From assembly GCA_017505635.1 (NCBI GenBank), contig JAFVOU010000021.1, forward strand, positions 1 through 64,000: 64,000 nucleotides of DNA, read 5' to 3'. Below the pieces are notes generated by a model. That model had not been told where the DNA came from. It was given only the letters and a program-made list of their open reading frames with translations, and ran no database searches. Made by a program: the position numbers and the translations under genes. Source of the DNA: Oscillospiraceae bacterium (GTDB lineage Bacteria; Bacillota; Clostridia; Oscillospirales; Ruminococcaceae). Positions 33,767 to 43,957 of this stretch are shown here, piece after piece (within the stretch, counting starts at the first letter, position 1; each line of letters begins with the position of its first letter).

Positions 33767-34849
33767 ATGAATAAAATTGACGAAATCTATTTTAAAATAT
33801 TCGATGCCCCTACCCTGCCCGATTTGCTTATTGGTCTTGTAAGTGCTGTTCTGGTTTTTGCAGCATTTAAGATTGTTGCAAAGGTTATCAGCGGCAAAGC
33901 AAATTTTATTGCGCAGAAAATCTTCAAGATTAAAAGCGAAGAAATTGAACAAGCTGTTGTTGCAACAATAACAAAACCTATCAACAATTTTATTACCATT
34001 ACAGGTATTGTAGCAGCTGTTATGCTTGTTCCTTTCAGTGCTGTAACCGGTGCTGCTGTTGACGCTTTTGCTGTAAAAGTATATCGCCTTGTAGTTATTG
34101 CTATGCTTGGTATGCTTGCATCCAATGCTGTTGGCAATATTCCGCTTTATTCTAAAAGATTCAGCGAAAGCGAAAACCAGACATTACTGCAGTTTTTTAT
34201 TAAAATTGCAAAGGCTATAGTAATTTTCCTTACTGCAGCTGTTATTCTTAAAGAAGTTGGTTTTGATGTTACTGGTCTTATCACAAGCCTTGGTCTTGGC
34301 GGTGTTGTCCTTGCTCTGGCTGCACAGGATACCGCAAGCAATCTTTTTTCCGGTGTTGTGATACTGTTTGACAAACCTTTTGCCGTTGGCGACTGGATAA
34401 GCGTTGGTGGTATGGAAGGTGTTGTAGAAGAAATGAGTTTCCGCAGCTGCCGTATAAGAACATTCGATAATGCTCTTATCTCTGTTCCAAACTCCAAACT
34501 CGGTGGCGACAGTGTTACAAACTGGACAAAGATGAGTGTGAGAAAAACAAGAATTACAATTGGTCTTGTGTACGGAACAAAAAAAGAAACATTGCAGAAA
34601 GTATGTGACGAAATCAAAGCAAACCTTGCAAAATACGAAAGTATCCAACAGGACAACATTATGGTGTGGTTTGACAACTTTAATGCCTCCAGTCTTGATG
34701 TTGTAATACAGTACCATACATATCTGACTGGTGCTGCTGATTATTTTGCACTTAAAGAAGAAATTCAGTATATGATTATGGATGTTGTTGAATCAAACAG
34801 CACTGACTTTGCATTCAATACACAGACTATCATCGTGGAAAACAATTAA
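33767..34849 (+). CDS. Small-conductance mechanosensitive channel (MscS family)
   Basis: A 360-residue channel that opens on membrane tension to release solutes in osmotic downshift. It has an N-terminal helix (about 20-40), two more (about 75-125), and the pore helix region GFDVTGLITSLGLGGVVLALAAQDTASNLFSGVVILFDKPFAVGDWI, the strong MscS signature. The cytoplasmic beta and alpha/beta domains follow. It is longer than the E. coli form by an additional N-terminal helix. Single gene, GCGAGG before the ATG, followed by a bidirectional terminator. Confidence 0.95.
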   Translation: MNKIDEIYFKIFDAPTLPDLLIGLVSAVLVFAAFKIVAKVISGKANFIAQKIFKIKSEEIEQAVVATITKPINNFITITGIVAAVMLVPFSAVTGAAVDAFAVKVYRLVVIAMLGMLASNAVGNIPLYSKRFSESENQTLLQFFIKIAKAIVIFLTAAVILKEVGFDVTGLITSLGLGGVVLALAAQDTASNLFSGVVILFDKPFAVGDWISVGGMEGVVEEMSFRSCRIRTFDNALISVPNSKLGGDSVTNWTKMSVRKTRITIGLVYGTKKETLQKVCDEIKANLAKYESIQQDNIMVWFDNFNASSLDVVIQYHTYLTGAADYFALKEEIQYMIMDVVESNSTDFAFNTQTIIVENN

Positions 34850-34868
34850 ATATTTAATCCGGAAACAT

Positions 34869-34896
34869 AAAAGGTATGGTCATAACCATACCTTTT
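34869..34896. terminator. Bidirectional terminator between the MscS and DegV genes
   Basis: Arms AAAAGGTATGGT/ACCATACCTTTT around a four-base loop, with TTGTTTTTG on the plus side. Confidence 0.88.
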
Positions 34897-34903
34897 GTTT
34901 TTG

Positions 34904-35758
34904 TTATTTGTTGAAACCTACTACACCAAATGCACCTTTACCGCCGTGGCAGGTAATTACGCAGCCTGTTTTCATCCATATAATATTCTTGTACCCTTCT
35001 GCTTTTGCCGCATTTTCTGTTATTTCTTTAAGTTCATCTGTGAAACCCGACGTCCATATAAGATATAATTTCTCCTTATCAAGACTGTATTTTTCGCTAT
35101 GTTCTTTAATCAGCTGTGGGATAACACGGTTAAAGGAACCGCGGTATTTCTTTTTTGCCATAAGATATCCGTTTTCTATTTCGATGCAAGGATGTAGACC
35201 GATAAGATTGCCAATAAGTGCTGCAACATTGCTTACCCTGCCGCCGGCGCGGAGATAGTCCAGATTTTCGGGAATAAAAGCCATATGCACTTTTTCCATA
35301 AGATTGTCAGCAAACTGCACAGCATCTTCAATCTTTGCATCAGGATTATTTTCAAGAAATTCTGCAATTTCCACAACAAACGCACACTGCCCTACCGAAA
35401 CCTGCTTTGTATCATAGCATGTGATATAATTGCGGTTTTCGCTTGCTATAACACAGCTGTGATAAGAACAGGTTGTAACAGCAGAATATGCAAGATAGAA
35501 TATATGCTTGTCGGGATGCTCTGCATGAATTTTATCGAGGATAATTTCAAAATCTTCAGGTGTGGAACCGCTTGTCTTTGGCACCTTGCCTGTTTTTTCG
35601 TAATATTCACATACCTGTTCCGGTGGAAAAGTGCCGTCATCAAGGGTTATATCCCCCATCTGTACATGCATCGGGACAATATAAATACCATATTTCCCGG
35701 CAATTTCCGGTGTAATATCAGACCCTGTTTCGGCAAGCAGCACAATATTTTTATTCAT
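34904..35758 (-). CDS. DegV family fatty-acid-binding protein
   Basis: A 284-residue two-domain lipid-binding protein. DegV/FakB proteins bind a fatty acid and can present it to the kinase FakA. Marks are ETGSDITPE at the N terminus, KTSGSTPEDFEIILD (about 64-78), LDYLRAGGRVSNVAALIGNLIGLHPCIEIENG (about 165-196) and GCVITCHGGKGAFGVVGF at the end. ATG 35758 is preferred (GAGAGG seven bases upstream) over one five codons earlier. A FakA-type gene is not in the window. A palindrome lies in its upstream region. Confidence 0.9.
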   Translation of the reverse strand: MNKNIVLLAETGSDITPEIAGKYGIYIVPMHVQMGDITLDDGTFPPEQVCEYYEKTGKVPKTSGSTPEDFEIILDKIHAEHPDKHIFYLAYSAVTTCSYHSCVIASENRNYITCYDTKQVSVGQCAFVVEIAEFLENNPDAKIEDAVQFADNLMEKVHMAFIPENLDYLRAGGRVSNVAALIGNLIGLHPCIEIENGYLMAKKKYRGSFNRVIPQLIKEHSEKYSLDKEKLYLIWTSGFTDELKEITENAAKAEGYKNIIWMKTGCVITCHGGKGAFGVVGFNK

Positions 35759-35801
35759 TAGGTTACCTCTCATATATCAAAATGTTTTCACATATATTTT
35801 A

Positions 35802-35822
35802 ATATGGTTTTAAAAACCATAT
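35802..35822. promoter_or_regulatory. Perfect palindrome upstream of the DegV gene
   Basis: Ten-base arms ATATGGTTTT and AAAACCATAT around one base. On the minus strand it fills the spacer between a TTGTAT and a TATTAA hexamer, so it looks like an operator placed inside the promoter. Confidence 0.5.
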
Positions 35823-35882
35823 ACAAAGTATATCATAACCATTTGATTATGTAAACAAAATTATTTAAAACATATAAAAATT

Positions 35883-35925
35883 ATACCCTGTACGGAACAA
35901 TTAATTCCATACAGGGTATTTTTAT
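35883..35925 (-). terminator. groESL terminator
   Basis: Long stem ATACCCTGTA-GGAA/TTCC-TACAGGGTAT with one mismatch, about 15 bases after the groEL stop on the minus strand. Confidence 0.85.
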
Positions 35926-35938
35926 TAGCAATTTTATA

Positions 35939-37579
<1,641 letters not shown>

Positions 37580-37583
37580 TTAA

Positions 37584-37865
37584 TTATTCAACAATTGCAA
37601 GAATTTCCTGCTGTGAAACAATTGTGTATTCTTTTTTATCCATTTCAACATGTGTGCCTGCAAATTTTGCAACAAGAACCTTGTCGCCAACCTTTACAAG
37701 CATTGGCTGTTTTTCACCATCAACAACTGCGCCGTCGCCAACTGCGATAACTTCCATAAAGTCCGGTGTTTCCTGTGCTGCCGCAAGGATAAGACCGCTT
37801 TTTGTTGTTTCTTTTTTCTCAGGTTTTTTAAGAACAACCTTGTCAAATAATGGTTTAATAGTCAT
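37584..37865 (-). CDS. groES: 10 kDa co-chaperonin GroES
   Basis: The 93-residue lid of the GroEL chamber. Marks are MTIKPLFDKVVLKKPEKKETTKSGLILAAAQE (including the mobile loop, residues 16-32), VGDKVLVAKFAGTHVEMDKKEYTIVSQQEILAIVE. Normal length. AAGGAG precedes the ATG. Only 37 bases separate it from the upstream membrane-protein gene, with no room for the usual CIRCE operator plus promoter. Confidence 0.98.
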   Translation of the reverse strand: MTIKPLFDKVVLKKPEKKETTKSGLILAAAQETPDFMEVIAVGDGAVVDGEKQPMLVKVGDKVLVAKFAGTHVEMDKKEYTIVSQQEILAIVE

Positions 37866-37902
37866 TGTTATATTTCTCCTTTGGGTTTATATTAAACAAT
37901 TT

Positions 37903-38406
37903 TTATAATCTTTTAAGTGCAGGAATAACAACCTTTAAGGTTGAGCCTGTTATAATACCCATTGCCACAGCAGAAACTGTTAGAACAGGCAAATATGCCA
38001 GTGGTGCCGCATTTGCAAACATAACAGAAAATGCCGCAAGCTGACCAATGTTATGAAAAAGTGCACCAAACACGGAAAGTGTGTGGTAGTTAATCTTTTC
38101 TCCGAAAAGCTTTTTGAGCAGGTACATAACTGTTATGGAAAAAATGCCGCCTGTAAAACTGAGCACACCTGCTGTAAAGCCTCTTGTAAGAAAAGCAAAA
38201 AAGCCTTTAAGTGCAGAAATCTGAAATGCACTGCTGTATCCCATATACACCATACAGTACATAACAACAATATTGCCCAGACCAAGCTTTACACCGGGTG
38301 GCAAAGCAAACATAGGGGCAACAAGACTTTCCACAAAAGACAGAACAATAGCCAAAGCAAAAAGCATTGCCATTGTTGTAAGCTTTCTGGTTTTATTTTT
38401 TGCCAT
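37903..38406 (-). CDS. Gx transporter family / heptaprenyl diphosphate synthase component I-like membrane protein
   Basis: A 167-residue membrane protein with four or five helices in the Hpre_diP_synt_I family, which resembles ECF S-components. Marks are LTTMAMLFALAIVLSFVESL, PGVKLGLGNIVVMYCMVYMG and LFHNIGQLAAF. In many Clostridia these genes stand next to FMN-binding proteins and polyprenyl synthases; the transported solute is unknown. The start at 38406 follows GAGGTAATATTA. It is 37 bases upstream of groES on the same strand and likely cotranscribed. It is divergent from an FMN-binding lipoprotein. Confidence 0.85.
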   Translation of the reverse strand: MAKNKTRKLTTMAMLFALAIVLSFVESLVAPMFALPPGVKLGLGNIVVMYCMVYMGYSSAFQISALKGFFAFLTRGFTAGVLSFTGGIFSITVMYLLKKLFGEKINYHTLSVFGALFHNIGQLAAFSVMFANAAPLAYLPVLTVSAVAMGIITGSTLKVVIPALKRL

Positions 38407-38744
38407 TAATATTACCTCTGTACAATTAATATTATTCACTGCTTTGTGTAAAATTTGTAAATTATGCGTGATTGTTTAGTGAATTTTACCAAATATGCTA
38501 TTTTTTCACATAATACCGCATTATCATAATTTTAAGTTATGTTTTAAGTAATGTCAATAATATTTTATTCATAGCCCCATGTACTTTTATTTATCATATA
38601 ATGTAAATTTTTTGTAAACATATTTCTGCAAAAATTGACAAATAAATATGTATTATATATAATATGCAAAGCATCAGCCTGACTGGTGCAATATTTTTAC
38701 AGAAAAACTGCAAATATTTTATAGAGAATAAAAGGATGTATCTT
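38407..38744. other. Divergent gap upstream of the FMN-binding lipoprotein
   Basis: This 338-base AT-rich region has a strong plus-strand promoter at its right end and a weak minus-strand one (TTTACA, 15 bases, TATTAA, near 38440). No coding frame, no CIRCE (TTAGCACTC) and no riboswitch core are seen in it. Confidence 0.5.
38635..38663 (+). promoter_or_regulatory. Promoter of the FMN-binding lipoprotein gene
   Basis: TTGACA, 17 bases, TATAAT: exact sigma-A consensus. The start codon is 82 bases further on, leaving a leader of about 75 bases. Confidence 0.9.
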
Positions 38745-39209
38745 ATGAAAAAGCTTATAAAGATTCTGTGCATCGCTGTTCTTTGTCTTTTTGCTTTTAC
38801 AGCTTGTTCTGAAAGCTCATTCACAAATCTTAAAGACGGCGAATACCGCGCAGAATATAAAAACTTTGATGCATACGGCTGGAAGGATTTTATCGAAGTT
38901 ACAGTTGTTGACGGAGAAATCAGCCAGCTTGTGTACGATGCTGTAAGTATCGAAGACGGCAGTCTTAAAAGCGAAGATGAAGCCTATAAACAGCAGATGG
39001 AACCTATTGTTGGTACATATCCTGCAAAATATTCCAAAGACCTTATCAATCAGTTTATGGAAAACAACACTGTAAGTGCTGTTGATATCGTTGCAGGTGC
39101 TACACAGGCAACAGGCAGCTTTAAAACTCTGCTTACAAACATTGCACCAAATCTTGCAAGCGGTAACACCGAAACCGTGCTTGTTGATGACTTTGTTGTC
39201 GAAAAGTAA
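38745..39209 (+). CDS. FMN-binding domain lipoprotein
   Basis: A 154-residue lipoprotein with lipobox FAFTAC (Cys about residue 20) and one FMN-binding domain. The GATQATGS segment (about 120-127) fits the ApbE flavinylation motif (S/T/A-G-A-T-x-S/T), in which the Thr carries covalent FMN. Such proteins can pass electrons at the cell surface, as PplA does in Listeria. The start is ATG 38745 behind AAAGGA, well inside the longest frame. It stands divergent from the Gx transporter gene; both types co-occur in electron-transfer loci of other Firmicutes. Confidence 0.85.
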   Translation: MKKLIKILCIAVLCLFAFTACSESSFTNLKDGEYRAEYKNFDAYGWKDFIEVTVVDGEISQLVYDAVSIEDGSLKSEDEAYKQQMEPIVGTYPAKYSKDLINQFMENNTVSAVDIVAGATQATGSFKTLLTNIAPNLASGNTETVLVDDFVVEK

Positions 39210-39236
39210 AAAATAGGTGAAATTTTGTCAAATAGA

Positions 39237-39264
39237 TTGACTATGCTTTTTATTATGGTATCAT
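39237..39264 (+). promoter_or_regulatory. Promoter of the DUF4358 lipoprotein gene
   Basis: TTGACT, 16 bases, TATCAT with TG one base before the -10, 40 bases upstream of the ATG. Confidence 0.6.
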
Positions 39265-39303
39265 AATAAAGCCAAACGGTTAAAAAAATTTAGGAGTAAA
39301 AAA

Positions 39304-39807
39304 ATGAAAAAAGTATTGTCTATTATCATGGCAGGCGTTCTCTCTCTCGGTATGCTTACAGCATGCGGCGGCGGTGAAGAAACAGCCAGCTATGATGTAA
39401 ATGAAGTTTTGAATACAATTACAACAGCAGTGCCAATTGCAATGCCTGGTGAAATTCCAGAAAGCGAACTTGAAGTAATCATGGGCCTTTCCGCTGATGA
39501 CTATGTAAACTATGCAGGTCAGATGTGTATGGCAATGGTTTCCGCAGACAGAGTTGTTGTTATTGAAGCTGCTGAAGGCAAAATTGATGCAGTTACAGCT
39601 GCATTGGAATCCTTCAAACAGAGCGCTATTGCACAGTTTGAACTTTATCTCCCTGACCAGTACGAAAAAGCAAAAGCAGGCAGAATTGTTGTAAAAGGCA
39701 ACTATGCTGTTCTTGTTATCGCAGGTGACAACGAAGTTATCGCAAACCAGGGTGTTGAAGAAGCTTACAAAGCTGTAGATGCTGCTATTGACGAAGCATT
39801 CAAATAA
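39304..39807 (+). CDS. DUF4358 lipoprotein
   Basis: A 167-residue secreted lipoprotein with lipobox MLTACG (Cys at residue 22) and a DUF4358 domain (about 40-165; NYAGQMCMAMVSADRVVVIEA). DUF4358 genes often stand beside MBOAT and DHHW genes in Clostridia, as here, so it is probably the third part of a surface acylation module. The biochemical role is not known. TAGGAG precedes the ATG. A terminator follows, then the MBOAT gene, so downstream expression may depend on read-through. Confidence 0.82.
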   Translation: MKKVLSIIMAGVLSLGMLTACGGGEETASYDVNEVLNTITTAVPIAMPGEIPESELEVIMGLSADDYVNYAGQMCMAMVSADRVVVIEAAEGKIDAVTAALESFKQSAIAQFELYLPDQYEKAKAGRIVVKGNYAVLVIAGDNEVIANQGVEEAYKAVDAAIDEAFK

Positions 39808-39825
39808 TACCAGACTGTTAAGCAG

Positions 39826-39855
39826 AAGTCGGAGTAACTTGTTGCTCCGACTTTT
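39826..39855 (+). terminator. Attenuator-like terminator before the second MBOAT gene
   Basis: Arms AAGTCGGAGTAAC/GTTGCTCCGACTT with TTTAATT after it. It lies between the lipoprotein and MBOAT genes with no obvious second promoter, so it probably tunes the ratio of products. Confidence 0.75.
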
Positions 39856-39880
39856 AATTATGTATCGGAGGATTTAAACC

Positions 39881-41260
39881 TTGATTTTCAGTAATATATT
39901 TTTTCTTTTCAGGTTTCTGCCTGTAGTGCTGCTTATATATTACATCGTACCCTACAAATACAAAAACGGCATAATTACAATTGCAAGCCTTATCTTCTAT
40001 TCCTGGGGTGAGGTTAAATATTTTCCTATTATGATTGCAAGTACTGTGGTGGATTTTTTTGCCTCCCGTACTATAGAAAGAAACCGCGACAATATTAAAA
40101 TTAAAAAAATCTGTCTGGCAATATCTATGTGCTTTAACCTTGGTATGCTGCTGTTTTTTAAATACACAGACTTTTTTATTGCAAATATAAACAACTTTGT
40201 TGGTACAAGCATTCCTTTGCTTAACATCACATTGCCTTTGGGTATCAGCTTCTACACTTTCCAGACAATGAGTTACACCATAGATGTATACCGCGGAAAA
40301 GTTGCAGCAGAAAAGAACATTATCAACTTCTATGCTTTTGTAACAATGTTTCCCCAGCTTATTGCAGGACCTATTGTTAAGTACACAGATATCAACAAAA
40401 AGCTTAATACCTACGAAGGCAGAATCACCCTTGAAGGCATTAACGAAGGTATAAAATGGTTTATCCTTGGTCTGGGCAAAAAAGTTCTTATCGCAAATAA
40501 TGTAGGAGCTTTGTGGACCGATATTGAAACTATGGGCTTTGCTGTTGGTACACCGCTTGCATGGCTTGGCATTATTGCATATACACTGCAGATTTACTTT
40601 GACTTCAGCGGTTATTCTCTTATGGCAATAGGTCTTGGCAAAATGCTTGGTTTTGACTTCCCTATGAACTTCAATCTGCCATATATCAGCAAAAGCATCA
40701 CTGAATTCTGGCGCAGATGGCACATTACACTCAGCAGCTGGTTCAAGGAATATGTTTATATTCCTCTTGGCGGCAACCGCAAAGGTATCAAACGTCAGAT
40801 TATCAATATGCTTGTTGTATGGTTCCTTACAGGTTTCTGGCACGGTGCTGACTGGAACTTTATGCTGTGGGGCTTATATTACTTTATGCTGCTTACACTC
40901 GAAAAGGTATTCCTGCTTAAAAAGCTTGAAAAACATCCTTTGATTGCAAGAATATATACAATCTTAGCTTTTGTAATCGGCTGGGCAATCTTTTACATCA
41001 CCGACCTTGGTGTTCTCGGCAGATTTATTTCAACACTGTTCAGCTTTACACCTGATGCAAGATTTGGCTATTACTTTGGCAGCTATATCGTTTCCATTGC
41101 TGTTGGTATACTCTGCTCCACTTCCCTTACTACAAAGTTCTACAACAAGTTTAAAGACAACAACTATGTAATGCTTCCGCTTCTGTTTGTTATCTTTATT
41201 CTGTCCGTTGCTTATCTTGTAGACTCCACCTACAATCCATTTATTTATTTCAGATTTTAG
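39881..41260 (+). CDS. MBOAT family O-acyltransferase, second copy
   Basis: A 459-residue polytopic acyltransferase like the one at 12714 but clearly diverged. Marks are FYTFQTMSYTIDVYRGK, FPQLIAGPIVKY, ITEFWRRWHITLSSWFKEYVYIPLGGNRKG and LTGFWHGADWNFMLWG with the invariant His. The start is TTG, placed by GGAGG nine bases upstream. A DHHW-type partner follows after 12 bases. Together they probably acetylate or acylate a surface glycan different from the substrate of the first module. Confidence 0.93.
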   Translation: MIFSNIFFLFRFLPVVLLIYYIVPYKYKNGIITIASLIFYSWGEVKYFPIMIASTVVDFFASRTIERNRDNIKIKKICLAISMCFNLGMLLFFKYTDFFIANINNFVGTSIPLLNITLPLGISFYTFQTMSYTIDVYRGKVAAEKNIINFYAFVTMFPQLIAGPIVKYTDINKKLNTYEGRITLEGINEGIKWFILGLGKKVLIANNVGALWTDIETMGFAVGTPLAWLGIIAYTLQIYFDFSGYSLMAIGLGKMLGFDFPMNFNLPYISKSITEFWRRWHITLSSWFKEYVYIPLGGNRKGIKRQIINMLVVWFLTGFWHGADWNFMLWGLYYFMLLTLEKVFLLKKLEKHPLIARIYTILAFVIGWAIFYITDLGVLGRFISTLFSFTPDARFGYYFGSYIVSIAVGILCSTSLTTKFYNKFKDNNYVMLPLLFVIFILSVAYLVDSTYNPFIYFRF

Positions 41261-41272
41261 GAGGTGTATAGG

Positions 41273-42391
41273 ATGAAAAACTTTTTTAACAATATTAAAA
41301 AATACCCGTTGATTATATTCTTTGGCATTTTTCTTTATGTATTAAGTATTGCAGACCTGTTTTCACCTCAGTACGAGTTTTCTGACCTTGAAAACAGATA
41401 TCTTTCCAAATTTCCTGCATTCAGTCTTAAAACACTTATAAACAACGAGTACACTCCAAAGGTTGAAGATTTTACCGAAGACCACTTTATCAAAAGAAAC
41501 AGCTGGATAAGCCTTAAAAGCATAAGCGAAACTGTGCTTGGCAAAGGTGAAAACAACGGCATTGTTTACGGCAAAGACGGTTATCTGTTTACAAAAACTC
41601 TTAACAGTGACTTCACCCAGCGCGTAAAAAATGCCGGTGCGCTTGCATCTTTTATAGAATATAATGATAACTTTAATATCAGCATTATGATTGCTCCTAC
41701 CGCCCCATCTGTTATGACAGATAAAGTTAAAGACGGCAGCCCTGTTAATAATGCAGCAGCAGTTATCGGTCAGGTTTCTGAACTTGCAGGCAGTGAAAAT
41801 GTTGTTGATGTAACCGAAACACTTAAATCACATTCTGACGAATATATCTATTACCTCACAGACCACCACTGGACAACCCTCGGTGCCTACTATGCTTATG
41901 CTGATTATATGCAGAGTATAGGAAGAAACCCACAGAGCCTTGACAGCTTTGAATTTGTTGAAGTAAAGGATTTTCTTGGAACACATTATTCAAAATCCAA
42001 AAACTTTAATGTGGAAACAGATACAATGAGCTACATTAAAAATGACAGTCAGATTGATATTCTGGGCACTAAAGACAGCATTTATGACTATAGCAAGCTG
42101 GAAACACGTGATAAATATGCGATGTTTCTCCGTGGAAACAATGCGTATTCAACCATCAAAGGTAATGGTGAAGGCAAAATTCTTGTAATAAAAGACAGTT
42201 ATGCAAACTGCTTTGTTCCATTCCTCACCGAAGATTTTGCACAGATTGACGTGCTTGATATGCGTTTTTATATGCAGAATGTAACTATGCTGATGGAAGA
42301 ACAGCAGTATGACCAAGTGCTGGTTTTGTATAACAGCGAAACATTTGACACAGATATCTATGTGCCAAGACTTGTTATGTACAACAAATAA
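41273..42391 (+). CDS. DHHW/SGNH-like (AlgX-type) acylation partner
   Basis: A 372-residue extracytoplasmic protein with one N-terminal helix (about residues 10-28). It carries the DHHW signature (TDHHWTTLGAYYAY, about residues 197-210) and a serine block VIKDSYANCF (about 305), which fit the AlgX/AlgJ fold with a Ser-His-Asp triad. ATG 41273 follows AGGAGG with eight bases between; the frame opens three codons earlier at GTG. It ends 6 bases before a terminator and is translationally close to the MBOAT gene. Confidence 0.88.
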   Translation: MKNFFNNIKKYPLIIFFGIFLYVLSIADLFSPQYEFSDLENRYLSKFPAFSLKTLINNEYTPKVEDFTEDHFIKRNSWISLKSISETVLGKGENNGIVYGKDGYLFTKTLNSDFTQRVKNAGALASFIEYNDNFNISIMIAPTAPSVMTDKVKDGSPVNNAAAVIGQVSELAGSENVVDVTETLKSHSDEYIYYLTDHHWTTLGAYYAYADYMQSIGRNPQSLDSFEFVEVKDFLGTHYSKSKNFNVETDTMSYIKNDSQIDILGTKDSIYDYSKLETRDKYAMFLRGNNAYSTIKGNGEGKILVIKDSYANCFVPFLTEDFAQIDVLDMRFYMQNVTMLMEEQQYDQVLVLYNSETFDTDIYVPRLVMYNK

Positions 42392-42396
42392 AAATC

Positions 42397-42429
42397 ACAC
42401 CGATTGAACTTTTACAATTCAATCGGTGT
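42397..42429 (+). terminator. Terminator of the second acylation module
   Basis: Perfect arms ACACCGATTGAA/TTCAATCGGTGT around a nine-base loop, followed by TTTATTTTG. Confidence 0.92.
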
Positions 42430-42514
42430 TTTATTTTGTACAGCTGTTTTCTTTACATATGGAACAAAGGGTAGTAATATATTAATCAGATATCAGAATA
42501 TGAGGCACATCAAT

Positions 42515-43903
42515 ATGACTGAATATATTATTAAAGACAAAATCTTTTATAAAAAGGTTTTTGCCATAGCTATACCTATGGCAATGCAGAATCTGATAAA
42601 TGTCGGCGTAAGCATTCTTGACACGGTTATGCTTGGACAGCTTGGCGAAATTGCCATGTCTGCCAGCAGTCTTGCCGGTCAGGTAGGCTTCACCTATATG
42701 ATAATGAACCTTGGACTTACTGCAGGTGCAGGTGTGCTTACAAGCCAGTACTGGGGACGCAGGGATACAGCTTCAATACGCAAAGTACTGTCTATGACAT
42801 ATAAAATATCAATGATTTTTGCGGCTGTTTTCACATTGGCTTCCCTGCTTTTTCCTGTGCAGATAATGACCATATTTACCAATGACAGCCAGGTTATTTC
42901 CAGCGGTGCTGTTTATGTAAGGATTATGGCATTCTCCTTCTTTATAAGCGGCTTTACCATGACCAGCTTTAATATACTGCGTACAGTTGGGACTGTAAAA
43001 ATTGCAATGTACACCTATGGTGTTTCGTTCTTTGTAAATGTATTCTTTAACTACGCTCTTATATTCGGACATTTTGGTATGCCTGCTCTTGGCATTGCAG
43101 GCGCTGCCCTTGCCACACTTATCGCACGTTTTGCCGAATTTGTAATTGCATTTGTATATATTTTTAAACTGGATAAAAAAATCTGTTTTACCTTTGGCGA
43201 TATAATGCGTAAAATTGATTTGACCATATTCAGAATATATATGAAACACGGCGCCCCTGTTTTGTGCAACGAAGTATTGTGGTCACTTGGCAGCAGTATG
43301 CTGTCGGTTATTATGGGACATATGAGCAAAGAATTTGTTGCAGCCAACAGCATATGTTCGGTAATGTTTCAGTGTACATCTGTTATTACTCAGGGCATAA
43401 GCGCAGCTGCAGGTGTCCTTGCAGGCAATACCATAGGTGAAGGAAAATATAAACTGGCAAAACAACAGTCCTACACTATGTTTGCTATCAGCATTTTTCT
43501 CGGTATAGTGTGCAGCATTGTTGTTTATGCTCTTTCCAATCCTCTTGTAAGTTTCTATAATATTACTGAACAGACAAGGCTTATCGCCCTTGAACTGCTT
43601 AAAGTAATGGCTGTTCTGACATTATTCCAGACTATAAGCGGTATAAATATGTTCGGTACCCTGCGTGGCGGCGGTGACAGCAAGTTTGTACTTTTCTTTG
43701 ATGTAAGCAGTATGTGGCTGTTCTGTGTGCCTTTGGGGTGGCTTTCCGGCCTTGTGCTTGAATGGCCCGTATGGGCAGTATGCATCTGTCTGCGAAGCGG
43801 TGATATATTTAAATGCTTTGGTGCCATTGCACGCATAATGTCCGGCAAATGGATAAAAGATGTTACACGCAGCAAAGAGCAGATTGCAGAAATTCAACAA
43901 TAA
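42515..43903 (+). CDS. MATE family efflux transporter, second copy
   Basis: A 462-residue, twelve-helix exporter. N-terminal FAIAIPMAMQNLINVGVSILDTVMLGQLGEIAMSASSLAGQ and the second-half GAPVLCNEVLWSLGSSMLSVIMGHMS are typical of the NorM-like MATE group. I take ATG 42515 (GAGG nine bases upstream); the frame is open 37 codons earlier, but that overlaps the terminator of the preceding gene. It is only distantly like the MATE protein at 25991-27322. The substrate is unknown. Confidence 0.92.
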   Translation: MTEYIIKDKIFYKKVFAIAIPMAMQNLINVGVSILDTVMLGQLGEIAMSASSLAGQVGFTYMIMNLGLTAGAGVLTSQYWGRRDTASIRKVLSMTYKISMIFAAVFTLASLLFPVQIMTIFTNDSQVISSGAVYVRIMAFSFFISGFTMTSFNILRTVGTVKIAMYTYGVSFFVNVFFNYALIFGHFGMPALGIAGAALATLIARFAEFVIAFVYIFKLDKKICFTFGDIMRKIDLTIFRIYMKHGAPVLCNEVLWSLGSSMLSVIMGHMSKEFVAANSICSVMFQCTSVITQGISAAAGVLAGNTIGEGKYKLAKQQSYTMFAISIFLGIVCSIVVYALSNPLVSFYNITEQTRLIALELLKVMAVLTLFQTISGINMFGTLRGGGDSKFVLFFDVSSMWLFCVPLGWLSGLVLEWPVWAVCICLRSGDIFKCFGAIARIMSGKWIKDVTRSKEQIAEIQQ

Positions 43904-43946
43904 AATTACCCTATAAATGAGTTGTATCATTTATAGGGTAATTTTT
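43902..43946. terminator. Bidirectional terminator after the MATE gene
   Basis: Nineteen-base arms beginning AAAATTACCCTATAAATGA around a six-base loop, T-run on the plus side and T-run on the minus side, between converging genes. Confidence 0.95.
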
Positions 43947-43957
43947 TACTTTAAATA

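Noticed and set aside
37866..37902. CIRCE element before groES
   Set aside because: The 37-base gap contains only an SD and AT-rich sequence, no TTAGCACTC or its complement.
42404..42514. Upstream extension of the second MATE gene
   Set aside because: It overlaps the terminator of the preceding gene, and the conserved first helix starts after residue 45 of that frame.
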